This document shows, in pieces, positions 1 to 10,496 of a stretch of 64,000 nucleotides of DNA; positions within the stretch are counted from its first letter, which is position 1, and each line of letters begins with the position of its first letter. Under the pieces are notes generated by a model. It searched no databases and had not been told where the DNA came from. It was given only the letters and a program-made list of their open reading frames with translations. The position numbers were made by a program, and so were the translations under genes. Source of the stretch: Clitopilus passeckerianus (lineage: Eukaryota; Basidiomycota; Agaricomycetes; Agaricales; Entolomataceae); assembly GCA_944990035.1 (NCBI GenBank), contig CALYLX010000119.1, positions 124,001-188,000 of the forward strand. The letters run 5' to 3'.

Positions 1-1125
1 ACCTGGAGATGTTCCAGCCCATTGGGGTACAGTTTCCTTCTACCTGGAAGTATCCAGAAACTGTTCTTGAGGGGAAAGGAGTTGATGGTCTGATAATGGG
101 GAAGACCAGGAGATGGGCGGCCGGATTTTTGTTTTTGGCCAAAGGTGGAGGATTTGGGCTGAGAGAGGGTGTGTGGCATGCGAGGGATAACGGCTACCTT
201 GACGATGTCATTATCTGTTGAAGCTTTTGTAACGAGAGTAATATTCCCCTGATAGAGACTACGGTTGGTAACCCTTGCCCATTCACCAACCAACCACTGC
301 CTTGGAGGTACTGGTCTCCCCTTCTCTGCAAGGTTCTCCATGGCCTCATCAAAAGCCCCGCTGTATGTTTGCACCATCTGGACACATCTTGGGTTGCAGA
401 GTTCCCAACACAATGCTCCCCTCAGATGGTTGTACAGCTCCTCCCTTCCATTGATGTCCACAAAGATTCGGGCTGGCAGCTTGGGAACATAGTGATAATT
501 GATGTACCGAAAGTCGAACGTATCCGGGAATCGTTCCATTTGTCTCTTCTGATACCTATCCAAGTTGTTGATTATAGGTATTTCCCTTCCAAACTGCACG
601 AGATTGTGAGTAAAGTATGAAAAGAACGAGTAAGAACAACAACATACCGGTACCCGCACCCTCCACTGCTGTGGATTGGGGATGGGCCTACAGCCCTTAT
701 TGTACGGCCTCACACCGTCAATAACGCGTTCTTCATACAACCTAATCTCTTCTTGCAACCGAGCGTGATCTTGAGCTCTTTGGTCGGCACGTTCCTTGAA
801 CTCCCTCCAATGCTCGTCTGCTTCGCGGTCCATGTCATTGGGGTTGGTGGACAATGAAGGGAGACGAAGAATGTTTTCAACGGAGGGAAGGTCTTCATCA
901 TCATCCAAGAAATTGTCTTGAAACAGAATTGAGTGGATACCAATAGAATGACGCGACGAACATACCCATTTCATGGTCTTCATCGTATTCCTGGTCTCCT
1001 TCGCGGTCGTCGACCTCGGCTTCAATCTCTACGAGATCAGCGGCAGTCTGGAATTATCTGGTGAGCTTCATTGACGAAAACGGACTGAAAACAAGACTTA
1101 CAAGTCTTGCACGTTTGGATGCCAT
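1..1125 (-). CDS. Spt5-like transcription elongation factor paralogue (NGN/KOW), 3' end cut by the window
   Basis: Four exons are readable: 1125-1102, 1047-966, 916-648 and 593-1 (open at the window edge). The protein starts MASKRARL, followed by an acidic stretch (AEVDDREGDQEYDEDHE, then DNFLDDDEDLP). A WRVRV segment opens an NGN-like domain with a conserved RIFVDI strand. A KOW-like motif follows (VGEWARVTNRSLYQGNITLV, with KVAVIPR shortly after). Acidic N-terminus, NGN and KOW in that order is the Spt5 layout. Spt5 with Spt4 binds RNA polymerase II and promotes processive elongation. True fungal Spt5 is near 1,000 residues or more; this copy has a shortened N-terminus and diverged NGN, so I infer a lineage-specific paralogue rather than the essential gene. 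All three introns are GT-AG and phases match. Confidence 0.72.
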
Positions 1126-4100
1126 GTGTGTTCGGGAAAAGGTGTTCACAATCGCAAGACGCGTCTGTTATTATGCTTCCTTTTTTGGCAACTTACATAA
1201 CATGGCTTATTCGTTCACGAATGAATGCTTCAGATGAAGCTTCAAAGTGTAAAACAATGTTTATGCCACTAAGTAGGCTTACAATGTACGGCTATGCTAA
1301 ACGTTGAGAATAAGTAGTTGAAAATGCAGTGATAGTCCCCCCTCCCCTTGATACCAGACATGCGGTCTCTAGCTGGAAGCCAATCCAGAACGTAATCAGT
1401 GCGCTAGGTGAAAGAAAGACATTGAATTGGGTGGCACCAGGAAGGTCGCGTCAAAGAGTCCGTTATTGTCCTATGACCTTTTCAGCAAGCAACACGAACA
1501 AAAGAAACACGTGCCTATACTTACGAATTTCATTGCGTGGACAGGCGGGAATCGTGTCGGTGCGGTTGCTTGAAGCTGTCAACAAGTGCATAGGCGGGCA
1601 ACTTGAAGTTGTTGGTTGTTGGGAGGGGATGGCCCAAAGCACACATCAGAGCGAACTTGATTCTAACTTTTTTGCACTAAGATATTATGCACTCAACATG
1701 AAAGCCAACCCATCACGTACCAAATTGAAATTGGGGTGACGACGTCCTCTTTTTATCTGATGTTCAAGGGATGCAACGTTTGCGTTGATGAGTTTTGTTG
1801 CTGCTTGGGAACTCTGAGGTTTTTGGCACAGTACCAAGGTGGTGTAGTGGTTCAGCTGCTTCGTGTTAATCGTCTGGAACGGTAAAAAGGAATTCAGAGT
1901 CCGTTTTGTTTCAGTTAGTCGCTGGACTTACCATGAGTTGGGCGGCGACAACGTTGAAGATGTTGCGTTATGAACGTACGCAAACCTGGAAAGGTGACCT
2001 CGCTATAGGTGTTGAAAAGCCAAAGATTAGTGGTTACTTTGTGAATTCGCCATCCTTGATTAAAAATGGATGTGTGTGGCGTTTACTGTTTACGGAGGCT
2101 TGGGGTGTCGGGGTAGCTAGTACTAGGCAACCCTTCGAGAGAAGTTGTAGTCAGTAAGATGACCAAGCCTTTACTGATGACTGCTTACCGGTTATCTTCA
2201 TCGCTGGCCCTTCAATAGCTTCTTGGATAGACCAATTAAAGCAATTCTAAGCAAAAGGCCTTCGTGTTCTAAGGCAAAAAGCTGCTGAGCTCCGATCCTC
2301 GGTAATGGAAGATCTGGTTGATGGGTCACTAACCTACCTTATGTACTAGTGATGGCCTGAGTTCCCATTGCAAGGAGGTCAGGTCCGAGAGACTAAAAGG
2401 TGAGCGTTCCATTTCCCTCACAGCCGGGGATTCACTGGATTGGCAAATGTTGCACTAGTATGAGGGCAGTGCTTCCCCATGAGCCCGCGCGTCTTGAGAA
2501 TGGAACAATCTAGTTCAATCAATAGTCATTCGTTGGAAAAGAACTACCCCATCATCCGTTAACAAGAGGGCGCGTGGTCAGACATTGTATGAAGTTCACC
2601 TTTTGTCGAATTATCGGCTGTTTGCAATCTTTGCTCCGAATCAAAATCTTGGGTTACGTTTTCTTTGTCTGTAAACGTTGTTAGTTCGTAGAACGAGAAT
2701 CGTGTCACACAAGCGTGTCTCACCTTATCTAACCGTAACCACACCGAATCCATGTTCTTCAAGCCTTGATTAGGTACTACTAGATATGAGCACAAAATTT
2801 GAAGCGTCTGTTGGCAATGGGCTTCAAGTGCAGCGCGGGGAAAGGATAGAAAGGAACTTATCATAGGAGGTGCTTGGAACGCAACTCATGCGGGAAAACT
2901 CTGCATTGAAAAGCAAGAAGCCGATTAGCGCCATATTGTCTAAGATAATGTTTGGTGAATGCACTAACCCGATCCATGCACTGGGGTTTGCATAAGTTGA
3001 AGACCAACGCCTGTGCCCACGAGTGATGGTCTTGCTTGATTCGTTTTAGGTTCCAGATCTTTGTTCAGTAATCAGATCTCAGGTGGCTGCATACCTCGTC
3101 AAAAAAGCATCCCAATCTTTTCGTAGCGGTAACTTACTTTGAAAAATAATGTACCTTGAGTATCAGCGCTTTCGAGCTAACCTGGGTGTCCCTGGGTGTG
3201 GAAAGGCCAAGTCGATTTGGTATGGCGTTCTGGGAGAGACTAAAAAGTTGTTAGACCAGTGAGATTACGCACGATGAGAAAGATCAAGACGTACCTTGGT
3301 AGGTGCCTCAAGTTTCACTTGCAATCGGCAAATCAGCGTAAAGTTTTCGGCATATGTTGAGAAGAGTCTGAGATGTTCAATTTGGGCGTTGTTTAGCGCG
3401 AAACGACCGGGAGTAAAATATGACTTACATTTCTACCAGGTCCGAAGTTGAGTTTGCTTGGTATTTCATCCTTGGGGAGGCTACGAAACTGTGAATTGAA
3501 GAAATTATGTGCGATGAGAAGAACGATGCATACCTTTTCATAGGAATACCGAAGGGTTTTGAGCTTCACTGGCGATCATGAGCTTGACGTGAGTTTTCTG
3601 CCAAACTTAAGAATGATCTCTGTAAGTTGTGTGTGAGGAGTCTACGGCAAAGATATCTCACCTAGTTGGCCTGCAAGCAGGCCATGTTCTAGGCTATTCT
3701 CCAAGCCTTGGGCTGAAACCAGAGTCGCGCCAACTCCAGATTGGAAGCTGAAGGCGTCCATGGGTGAGCTGATAAAATCGCGTCGAAGGAGGGGAGGAGG
3801 ACAATTCATCATCTATTTGAGATGCTCCAGCTACGACGTTGGACCTGTGGTATCTGTAATGAGTGACGTTTGGCAACAACCGGTGGGGCAAAGAAAACCT
3901 ACCTAAGAATGGCATTCCTGCCCTACCCCAGTGCGAATCTCGCTGATTGAGGTCGCGAGTAACGGCACAGTCGATTCTTCGGCGATATATTGCAGATTGT
4001 GAGGAGTTCTCTTGAGAAGGGCGGCAGTGGTTGCACAATTGCGAGCAGTTGAACCTGATGTTGGTGGTTGGGAAGCAAGGAGGAAAACTGGTCGGGTGAT

Positions 4101-4255
4101 GCCGGGCCAACGCTGATATTGTGCACAGTTCAAGTTGGCACTGCCACTTGCCGAATGTGGACAGCCCAATTTGTGCACAACAACTAGCGAGGCGCGGATT
4201 TGGCTAAGTCTTTTTGACTTTGCTTTTGTACCACCACTTATCTGGTGGCACATGT
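1126..4255. other. No nameable gene; exon-like fragments on the minus strand at about 2.95-4.25 kb
   Basis: From 1126 to about 2900 I see only short open frames with no recognisable domain. Between about 2950 and 4253 the minus strand has a series of splice-like signals (donors of gtatgc, gtaagt and gtacgt type, acceptors ending in ag) around short open pieces. Examples are one with RSLPKDEIPSKLNFGPG near 3420-3480 and a 116-codon frame at 4253-3903. Phases do not join cleanly and one joined frame meets a stop, so either the exon borders are mis-set or this is a decayed gene. Function unknown. Confidence 0.3.
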
Positions 4256-4324
4256 ACGCATTTCATAGATCTGTAGCCTAGGAATACGTTAATTCTATCG
4301 AATAAATTGAAATCATTCTAATAT

Positions 4325-4522
4325 ATGTGTCTACTAGGTACAAAACAAACGAAAATGCCTTCACTATGCGAGTGCATTGGACTTAGGGAAAAATTGGTCT
4401 CATCAAGGTGTGCTGCACATCAAAAATATGTTTCTGTGCAATGCAAGGGAGAGGCAGATGAGGGTACGCCAAAGGGGTGCAAGGTATGTGTTCAAAATGC
4501 TCCGAAAGATACGTGCATTTGA
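4325..4522 (+). CDS. Possible small cysteine-rich protein
   Basis: An uninterrupted 65-codon frame opens with ATG and contains eight cysteines (residues 2, 15, 17, 29, 40, 52, 55 and 64). It could instead begin at Met11, which has a reasonable start context (acgaaaATGCC). There is no hydrophobic signal peptide, so a secreted effector is unlikely as drawn; metal binding through the C-x-C and C-x2-C pairs is conceivable. No relatives are recognised and the frame is short, so it may be chance. It sits alone between unassigned sequence and the repeat pair at 4.94 kb. Confidence 0.22.
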   Translation: MCLLGTKQTKMPSLCECIGLREKLVSSRCAAHQKYVSVQCKGEADEGTPKGCKVCVQNAPKDTCI

Positions 4523-5706
4523 TTCACCTTGAAGCTTGCAATAGGTTCAAGTTGAGGGCATAGGCTTCAGTCAATTCGATTCGGTCAGTGAATTATGTCT
4601 TTCACTTTTCTCAAAACTGAAATGTTCCCGTCTCTTTAGATCGCCTTGTAGCATTGCTGCAAAGGCGTCAACTAGAAGATTCGTAGATGTTAGCTGAGGC
4701 AAGGATTTCAACAAAATAATCGGTAAGTTCAGGGACTTTTCACGCTTCGACGATTTCTAACGGTTCTTGTTGCGCGACTTAGCATCTCGACTCCTTGTTA
4801 ATCCGACGTGTTCAATCCACCTGCATGTCTGCGCCTACCCCTCAAGTTCAGCAAATTTCACGTAGATCCTCGAATGTGTTTCTCTCATTCACCCACACAG
4901 AAATTTGAAGGATTCCTCAACTTTGAATGATCTATCTTCCAGGACTTCAGTACTGAACACCACAGCCATCCCGAAGATTCTTCATTCTGACCCCTTGGTG
5001 CCACCGTCTTGCCCAGTTGTGGTACCAGGGGTTTGGCAAACGTTCAAGCTTTTTGTTCACAGGTGATTTCCCTGCTTTGCCTCCAAATCTCAAAGCTTAC
5101 CATTTGTTTGCTTTGATTCTTACAGGTTTCCAAATTTTGTAGACGGGGCGAGTTGCCTCTCAGAACTTCAGTGCTGAACACCACAGCCTTTCTGGGAGCT
5201 TCTCATTCTGACCCCTTGGTGCCACCGTCTTGCCCAGTTGGTGGTGCCAAGGGGATTCGCGGGGTGTTCGATTCGCCCTTCCTGTTCATTTTGGAAAATA
5301 AGTACAATGTGAGCGTCTTCACATCTCTTTAGCCACGAGGCTCTGAAACGTCAATTGCTTCTTCAGGTCATTCCGAACGTCCTTTCAACCTGCCTCAAGG
5401 TGCAAATGCTAGAGTCTCAAACTCTTAGCTGGTATTCAACCAAATGTTGCAAACCCTAATGTTTGCAACCCTCCAGGAGCTGTTCAAGGAGTGGATGGAG
5501 GCGAACGCGCCAGGACGCATAACAGACAGTTCATGAAGCACAAGGTGTTTCACGTTATGACGTTGTTCTTCTGCCTTGCTACTTAGGCGTGTCCGGGTAG
5601 TGTTTCATTGTCGAATATGTAGCGGAGCGCTTGGAGTTTAGAAACCTCCTCCAAGCGCCCACTTACTTTCGTACCTTGTTGTACACTATGACCAAAGTTA
5701 TTTTCT
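4523..5706. other. Non-coding stretch carrying a duplicated hairpin unit
   Basis: No credible coding frame is visible. The only structure I can support is a pair of about 92-bp direct repeats (4941-5031 and 5162-5254), described separately. A further stem is made by GGAGCGCTTGGAGTTT near 5632 and the nearby CTCCAAGCGCC near 5652. Confidence 0.5.
4941..5254. repeat. Direct repeat pair, each with an internal hairpin
   Basis: Copy 1 spans 4941-5031 and copy 2 spans 5162-5254; both read AG[GA]ACTTCAGT[AG]CTGAACACC and continue in register. Each ends in the same potential stem. In copy 2, CCCCTTGGTGCCACC (5212-5226) pairs with GGTGGTGCCAAGGGG (5240-5254) around a 13-nt loop, with only a G-T type mismatch. 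Copy 1 has the left arm unchanged (4991-5005) but a weaker right arm. The left arm and the loop GTCTTGCCCAGTT are identical in both copies. Confidence 0.75.
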
Positions 5707-7195
5707 TTGGAAACTCGTCTGATCCCTTCAGAAAAGGTGAAGTCAAGGCGTTATGATTCAACACCTCAAGCAATACTAAGTAGCATTCTGAACCCAGTTA
5801 TAAACGATCAAACTACTCTGGCAGACATCTGCTCCTATGTCAAAGGGACAAACGTAGAAGCTTACATCCAGAGGCAAGATCGCTCTGTTGACAAGGCCCG
5901 GTCAACAATTAGAGCACGGTCATACATTGGCTGTGCAGATGGCGAAATCTTTCTCGTTGGCAAAGGTGGTGACTATTGGGGAGTTTACACTGGTAAGTCT
6001 GGTATCAACTGGAACTTTTAAGCATTCCACTGACTACTCCTGTTCTCTTCCAGTGGACTTCTATAACAAGATTATTAGAAGTGTCAAAACTGCCCTTGAC
6101 AAAAAGTGAGTCTCCTCAAACTTTCTCTGTTGTTGTAGTCTCTTTACTAATATGTTCTCCTAGCTGGCAGCCTATGTTTCCAAGCAAGAGTCCCGATGGC
6201 GATGAAGACACCGAACTCTTCAAGGCTGTAATCGCGAAGATTCTGATGCCCGTAGAAATTAGCACAGACCCCTCTTTTCATGTCACCTGGATGCCCGAAT
6301 GCGCCTTGAAACGGAAACGAAACCCAAACGAAGAAACGGATCCCGAAGACTCATACAATGTTCCTCAAGTCACTTATTCTGATGGGTAAGTACGGAAATC
6401 GTTGCTTTAGGTTTTGTAAGCTCACAGTTGTTTCAGCGGCCCCAAGCTCATTGATAAAGCAACTTGGCTAACCAAACGCGCAAAGGAGGCACTACCCCAA
6501 CATTTGGCGGGGAAGGAAAGGGCAAGGATGAGGAAGAAGATCAACTACATGGAGAACAGCACCTACAGACGCTAGGCCAACGGCGAAATCCTTACTGCCA
6601 AGAACCTCCTAGCTGAGGAGCTCAGAATCTCGTCAACGGGTTGGATAGGCAAATCTTTTCCAACTCGTGGTGGGGAGGCTATTATTCGGGACTGGAACGA
6701 GGAGAGGATCTATGAAGCGGTCAAAGATTTTGTTTGTGTATCTTTCAAGAAGTAAGTTGCATGGCCATGTTGAAACACTTGTGCTCATCATTTCCATCTG
6801 TAGAGTGTTCATTGATGGAACGTTCATTACCGATAGTGGGGGCAGGCTCTGCATCTTTCGAAGCTCACTTCCAAATGAAACGCGAAAGCTTCACCTTGAG
6901 TTTGTAAAGGAAGCAGCCAGATTTGTGGAGAGATGCACTCCTGAAAAAGCTACAGACATTGCAACTAATGCTAGCGGTAAGCATTGGTTCTGCATAGCTG
7001 GTTATGACCGGCAGAATAAAGATGTGAGTTATCTATTCTCTTTACCACTACTGGGTCTGACTTCAACTCTTAGGCTCCTGCACTTTGTCCTTGGCACGTT
7101 GAAAACCAGGAAGTCATTGACGAGTTTTTCGGCCCCGAGACACCGTTCACTCGAGTAACGTACGATTTCGAACCGCTTCCTTTAGATTATTGTTA
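5707..7195 (+). pseudogene. Uncharacterised Agaricomycete-type protein, interrupted by an in-frame stop
   Basis: Several exons are readable: about 5707-5992, then one beginning VDFYNKII near 6055, one beginning WQPMFPSK near 6162, one beginning GPKLIDKATW near 6437, one beginning VFIDGTFITD near 6804, and a last one with ALCPWHVENQEVIDEFF ending at TAG 7195. Introns are short GT-AG and phases join. Inside the fourth exon the frame is broken once by TAG (NSTYRR-stop-ANGEIL, near 6573) and then continues open with the same character, so I call a nonsense-mutated copy. The protein is not one I can name; the style (HWFCIAGYDRQ, then PWHVENQE) resembles hypothetical proteins repeated in mushroom genomes. 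The first exon start is uncertain because no clear ATG precedes it. Confidence 0.5.
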
Positions 7196-7200
7196 GCCTG

Positions 7201-8174
7201 GCTTCACAGAAACCTTGTCAACGGTTTTGTCAAGATGCATTTCCCAAAGATTGCTGCTCGATTCCGGGAAAACATCTAGGACAATGGCAAGAAATACAAG
7301 AAAGTCAAGCCACATTTCGGCCTCTTCTGGAATTTCTGCATCAACCATGCACCTTATGGCAAAGTTTCCAGAGTACATTGCTTGCCCCATGTTGACTCCA
7401 AAAACATTGCCATAGGAATTTGCGCGCTCTTTATCTATGGTATGTTCCATTTTTCTCCTAACATCTTCATCAGCTAATTTCCTGCCCATAGGTTATTTCA
7501 ACTATAAAGAAGTCTCCTGGCTCTGCATCTGGGAGGCTGGCATCATCATTGAGCTGCCTCCCAGTGTTGTCCTCCTCTATTTTTCAGCACTGTTCTACCA
7601 TTTCAATATAGATGTCAATGGTAAGTTTAGGCCACTTTCTGTGCTTGATGTTGGAGCTAATAGATACTCACTAGCAGAAGTGAACATCAGAACTACTCCG
7701 GATGGCAGCAGGCCAACCCCCACCAGCCCCAAGCTAGCTAAGTCTAGAAAGGGCAGGGGGTCCTATGTCTTCTTTTTCCAGGCCAGCATGTTCCAGGTTG
7801 CCAAGTTCAGATACCACACCCTTGAGCAAGCCAGGAAGGCAGAGCCCAATTCTGACTTCAGCTGTGATAATGAGAAGCTCTTGAAGAATGATGGGTTTCC
7901 CACGCAGCAACCCAATGCAAAATGCAGGCTTAAGAGAGCCAGGCATTCTCATACACCAGTAGCAACTGCTTCATGCAGTCCTGCTCTTTCTTGGTTCAGA
8001 ACCAGGAAATCCAGGTTCCAGCCAACCAACCTACAGCTCCCACCCCTTCCTACTGAGGCTTCCTCCAGCAACTCTAATATGTTAGTAGATAATGACCCAG
8101 TAGATGACCCAATGGATACCGACCCTCCCACCTCCTCTCCTTCAAGTAGAGATACCAGTCCTGGAGCCTCCTAG
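7201..8174 (+). CDS. Uncharacterised Agaricomycete-type protein, probably a broken 3' neighbour of the preceding gene
   Basis: Exon 1 includes FGLFWNFCINHAP and SKNIAIGICALFIYG, then a 51-bp intron ending cccatag at 7490. Exon 2 has the conserved run WLCIWEAGIIIELPP, then FYHFNIDVN, then a 57-bp intron ending cactagcag at 7678. Exon 3 has GRGSYVFFFQASMFQ and YHTLEQARKAEPNSDF. WxxIWEAG..IELPP with a downstream QASMFQ is a pattern I associate with a widespread, functionally unknown basidiomycete family. The 5' part has a stop (REN-I-TAG, near 7278). From about 7880 the reading becomes low-complexity and runs in the same frame to TAG at 8172-8174, just before Plavaka homology, so the gene probably ends by fusion to transposon sequence. 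Confidence 0.42.
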
Positions 8175-8179
8175 CCTGT

Positions 8180-8895
8180 AGCTCAACAAGCATCTTCTCC
8201 AGTTCTCCAACTTCCTCCTCTTCAGGAAGATTCCTTTAGGAGATTCTTTGAAACCTATCCTGGAGCAGCAAAATCCTATGGCAAGGGAAATATGTTCATG
8301 GAGAATTTTCACTCCACTGAATATGCTGAAGAGAGAGCTAAAGCACCCTACTACCCTTTCCAATCAAAGGATGAGTGGGAGCATGCCAGGTTTCTTCTGA
8401 AATCCAGCTTGAGCATGGCAGAGATCTCAAAGTATCTGGAGCTTGCCCATGTAAGTCATCAGTACTATTTAGAAGAAGCATCTACGTACAATTTGCTCTC
8501 TCTCAGATCAAGAATCTTCAGCTCTCCTTTAAAACCGCCAAGGAACTTTCAGAGTAGAGCTGAAATTCTTCCTTCAGGACCCAAGTGGAAGAAGAGAATG
8601 CTACCTGAAAAGCCAGGGTACAAAAGCATCAAGCAACCTGTCCTCTACTACAGGGACCCTCTGGAATGTGTCCAGGAGCTGATAGGCAGACCAGAGCTTC
8701 AGGATGTTTTAAAGCTTGTTCCCTATAAGCTGTATGCAGCAGCTGACAGGACAGAAAGAATCTACCAAGAGTGGCTGTCTAAAGAGACAGCCTGGTCAAT
8801 GCAGGTCAGTCATTCTTTTTTAAGCATTGAAACAGGTTCTGATGTTCTGTTTCTAGGAGAAGCTTCAGAAAGGGTCCACTCTGATTGGAACCATC
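8180..8895 (+). mobile_element. 5' fragment of a Plavaka-type transposase gene, cut off by an LTR
   Basis: The frame reads an N-terminal segment with FFETYPGAAKSYGKGNMF and APYYPFQSKDEWEHARFLL. An intron (8452 to about 8505) is followed by KNLQLSFKTAKEL, then AEILPSGPKWKKRMLP and VLYYRDPLECVQELI. Next come ERIYQEWLSKETAWSMQ, another intron, and GSTLIGTI. These are the conserved early blocks of Plavaka transposases (large fungal DNA transposons). One extra base near 8553 shifts the frame. The gene stops dead at 8895 where the LTR begins, before the catalytic part, so it cannot be functional. It is a decayed remnant, probably old. Confidence 0.72.
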
Positions 8896-9358
8896 TGTTA
8901 CAGTTACCTTGGATACGCACCCGGACTCTTTTTCCTTTTACTCATCTACCATTACTATCCCCCGCCCCGCTTACGTTTATTCAATTACTCAGTACTGCTG
9001 CGCATTACTCATCCCTTTAGCTATGATTACTCAGTATTCTCACAATCGTGAGATACTTGTACTATATTTATTTATTGTGACTCGTCGTGACTCTTACTCT
9101 GACTCACTCCGAGTCATACTTACTTTTGCTTACTTAGCATTGCTGCGCAATGCTTAACCCTTAGCCCTACTTACCATGTATAAATACTTTCATGCTTTTG
9201 GTCTTGCTTCCTCAGCTTGACCTAAAAGCCTATACATTGCTATTTGCTTTAACTTCGACTTGCTCGATTACTCTTGCTCGTCTCTACAAAGGCTGGTAGA
9301 GGACTAAGCAGCTGAACTCTTGATACTTGGTTAAGCACGTAGCGATACTAGCTTAACA
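8896..9358 (+). repeat. Solo LTR, forward orientation, without matching target-site duplication
   Basis: This 463-bp sequence begins TGTTACAGTTACC and ends AGCTTAACA (TG...CA). It is the reverse complement of 18290-18753 at roughly 95% by eye. It has a TATAAATA box at 9179-9186 and short palindromes, for example AGCATTGC-TGC-GCAATGCT at 9136-9154. The 5-bp flanks are CCATC on the left and GGCTT on the right, so there is no duplication. The left flank is Plavaka coding sequence and the right flank is a DUF6532 gene body. I infer a recombinant LTR formed between two elements, with loss of what lay between them. Confidence 0.8.
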
Positions 9359-10496
9359 GGCTTTTACTCAGAAGTTTTACTGGCCTAAAACTAAAGCTGC
9401 CCTTAAGAGAAGTAAGGTTCTCATGAGGGGTCATATTGCTATGACAAATGCCTTCCCTAAGGAGCATCCTGAAAGCATTGCTCAAGCTACCAACATGATC
9501 AACTATGCTATTCAAGAGATTGAGCAGAATGGTGGGGCTATTAGGCAAGAAGGTGAACATTTCTTCTCTTTCACTGCTCAAGTACTAGTAAGCTAACAGA
9601 AGTTGGATTCTAGGTCATGGTCATACAGATGCTATGGATGCTATGGTACTTTTCTTTTTCAAATGTCGTTATATTTCTAATTGCCAACCTTTCAGATCTG
9701 GAATGAAAGATCCACTTATAGAGGAAAGCTCAAGGATCTTGTCAAGGCCAAGTTCATTGAGTCCTATCCTGAAATCTTTCAGCTGGGCACTCCTCCTCCT
9801 AATCAGGCACAACAAAAGGCTACTATCGTCAATAAGATCAAGAAAGTAATGCCTAAGTCAAAGTTTTGTCATCTCATGAAAAGGGACAAAAATGTAGGTT
9901 CTATTTCTCTGTCATATATCTCTTCTGAATTATTTCTGTAATCTAGGGTGTCATAGCCAACTTTGGCCATCCAGCAGTTAAAACAGTGGTGCTAGAGTGC
10001 TTTTACCAGTCACCTTATGGTATTGCAAAGCACTATCAAGATGGCTTTAAGAATACAGTTCCTATCCCTGCAGTAGCCTTGACTGTCACTTTGGTAAGCC
10101 ATTACACTTTAATCCAGATGATTACTTCTGATATAAATTTGTTCCAGATGAAATGTATCTTTGATGGGTATCTAGAAGGAAAGGGAGAGTGGAAGGGAAA
10201 GTCACCACCTGACCTCTGGAGAGTATTCCAGGTTTTACAAGGAGGTTATCAAAATGATCCAGGATCTTAGAAGAAAAAGTCCTGCTGACAAAATCAGCTT
10301 TGATGAAAAAAGGAGGATCTGGGCTAAGGATGGCATGTAAGTTTTTAGTACAGCTATATTCTAATCATTGATCATATACTGATTTTTTTCTCACAGGAAG
10401 CTGGTTAGGTTTAAGAAGGAAAAGGAGGTTAGAGATTTCAGTGGAGAAGTAGGATTTCTAACAGATATTGAGTCTGAGACTGAACCTGAAGATTAG
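9359..10496 (+). pseudogene. DUF6532-domain protein gene, N-terminus removed by the LTR junction
   Basis: Coding starts mid-domain directly after the LTR with FYWPKTKAALKRSKVLMRGH, followed by AMTNAFPKEHPES and NYAIQEIEQNGG. After introns it continues with IWNERSTYRGKLKDLVKAKF, then NFGHPAVKTVVLECFY, FKNTVPIPAVALTVTL, MKCIFDGYLEGKGEW, FYKEVIKMIQDL and a short acidic tail ending at TAG 10494-10496. This is the layout of DUF6532, a domain of unknown function abundant in basidiomycetes. At least five short introns are visible (for example 9896-9946 and 10094-10147). With no start codon and no promoter of its own, the gene is a 5'-truncated remnant, although the LTR's TATA box lies upstream in the same direction. 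Confidence 0.68.

Noticed and set aside
1329..1739. 136-codon plus-strand open frame
   Set aside because: It opens with a non-ATG codon, has no domain, no splice context and no codon pattern like real genes nearby.
1836..1905. Sequence resembling tRNA-Asn (GGTGGTGTAGTGGTT, later TGTTAATCG and GAATTCAGAGTCC)
   Set aside because: The acceptor ends do not pair and the anticodon stem is broken, so it is at most a degenerate tRNA relic.
7193..7489. 98-codon minus-strand frame
   Set aside because: Antisense to the plus-strand exon with FGLFWNFCINHAP, which has matching introns.
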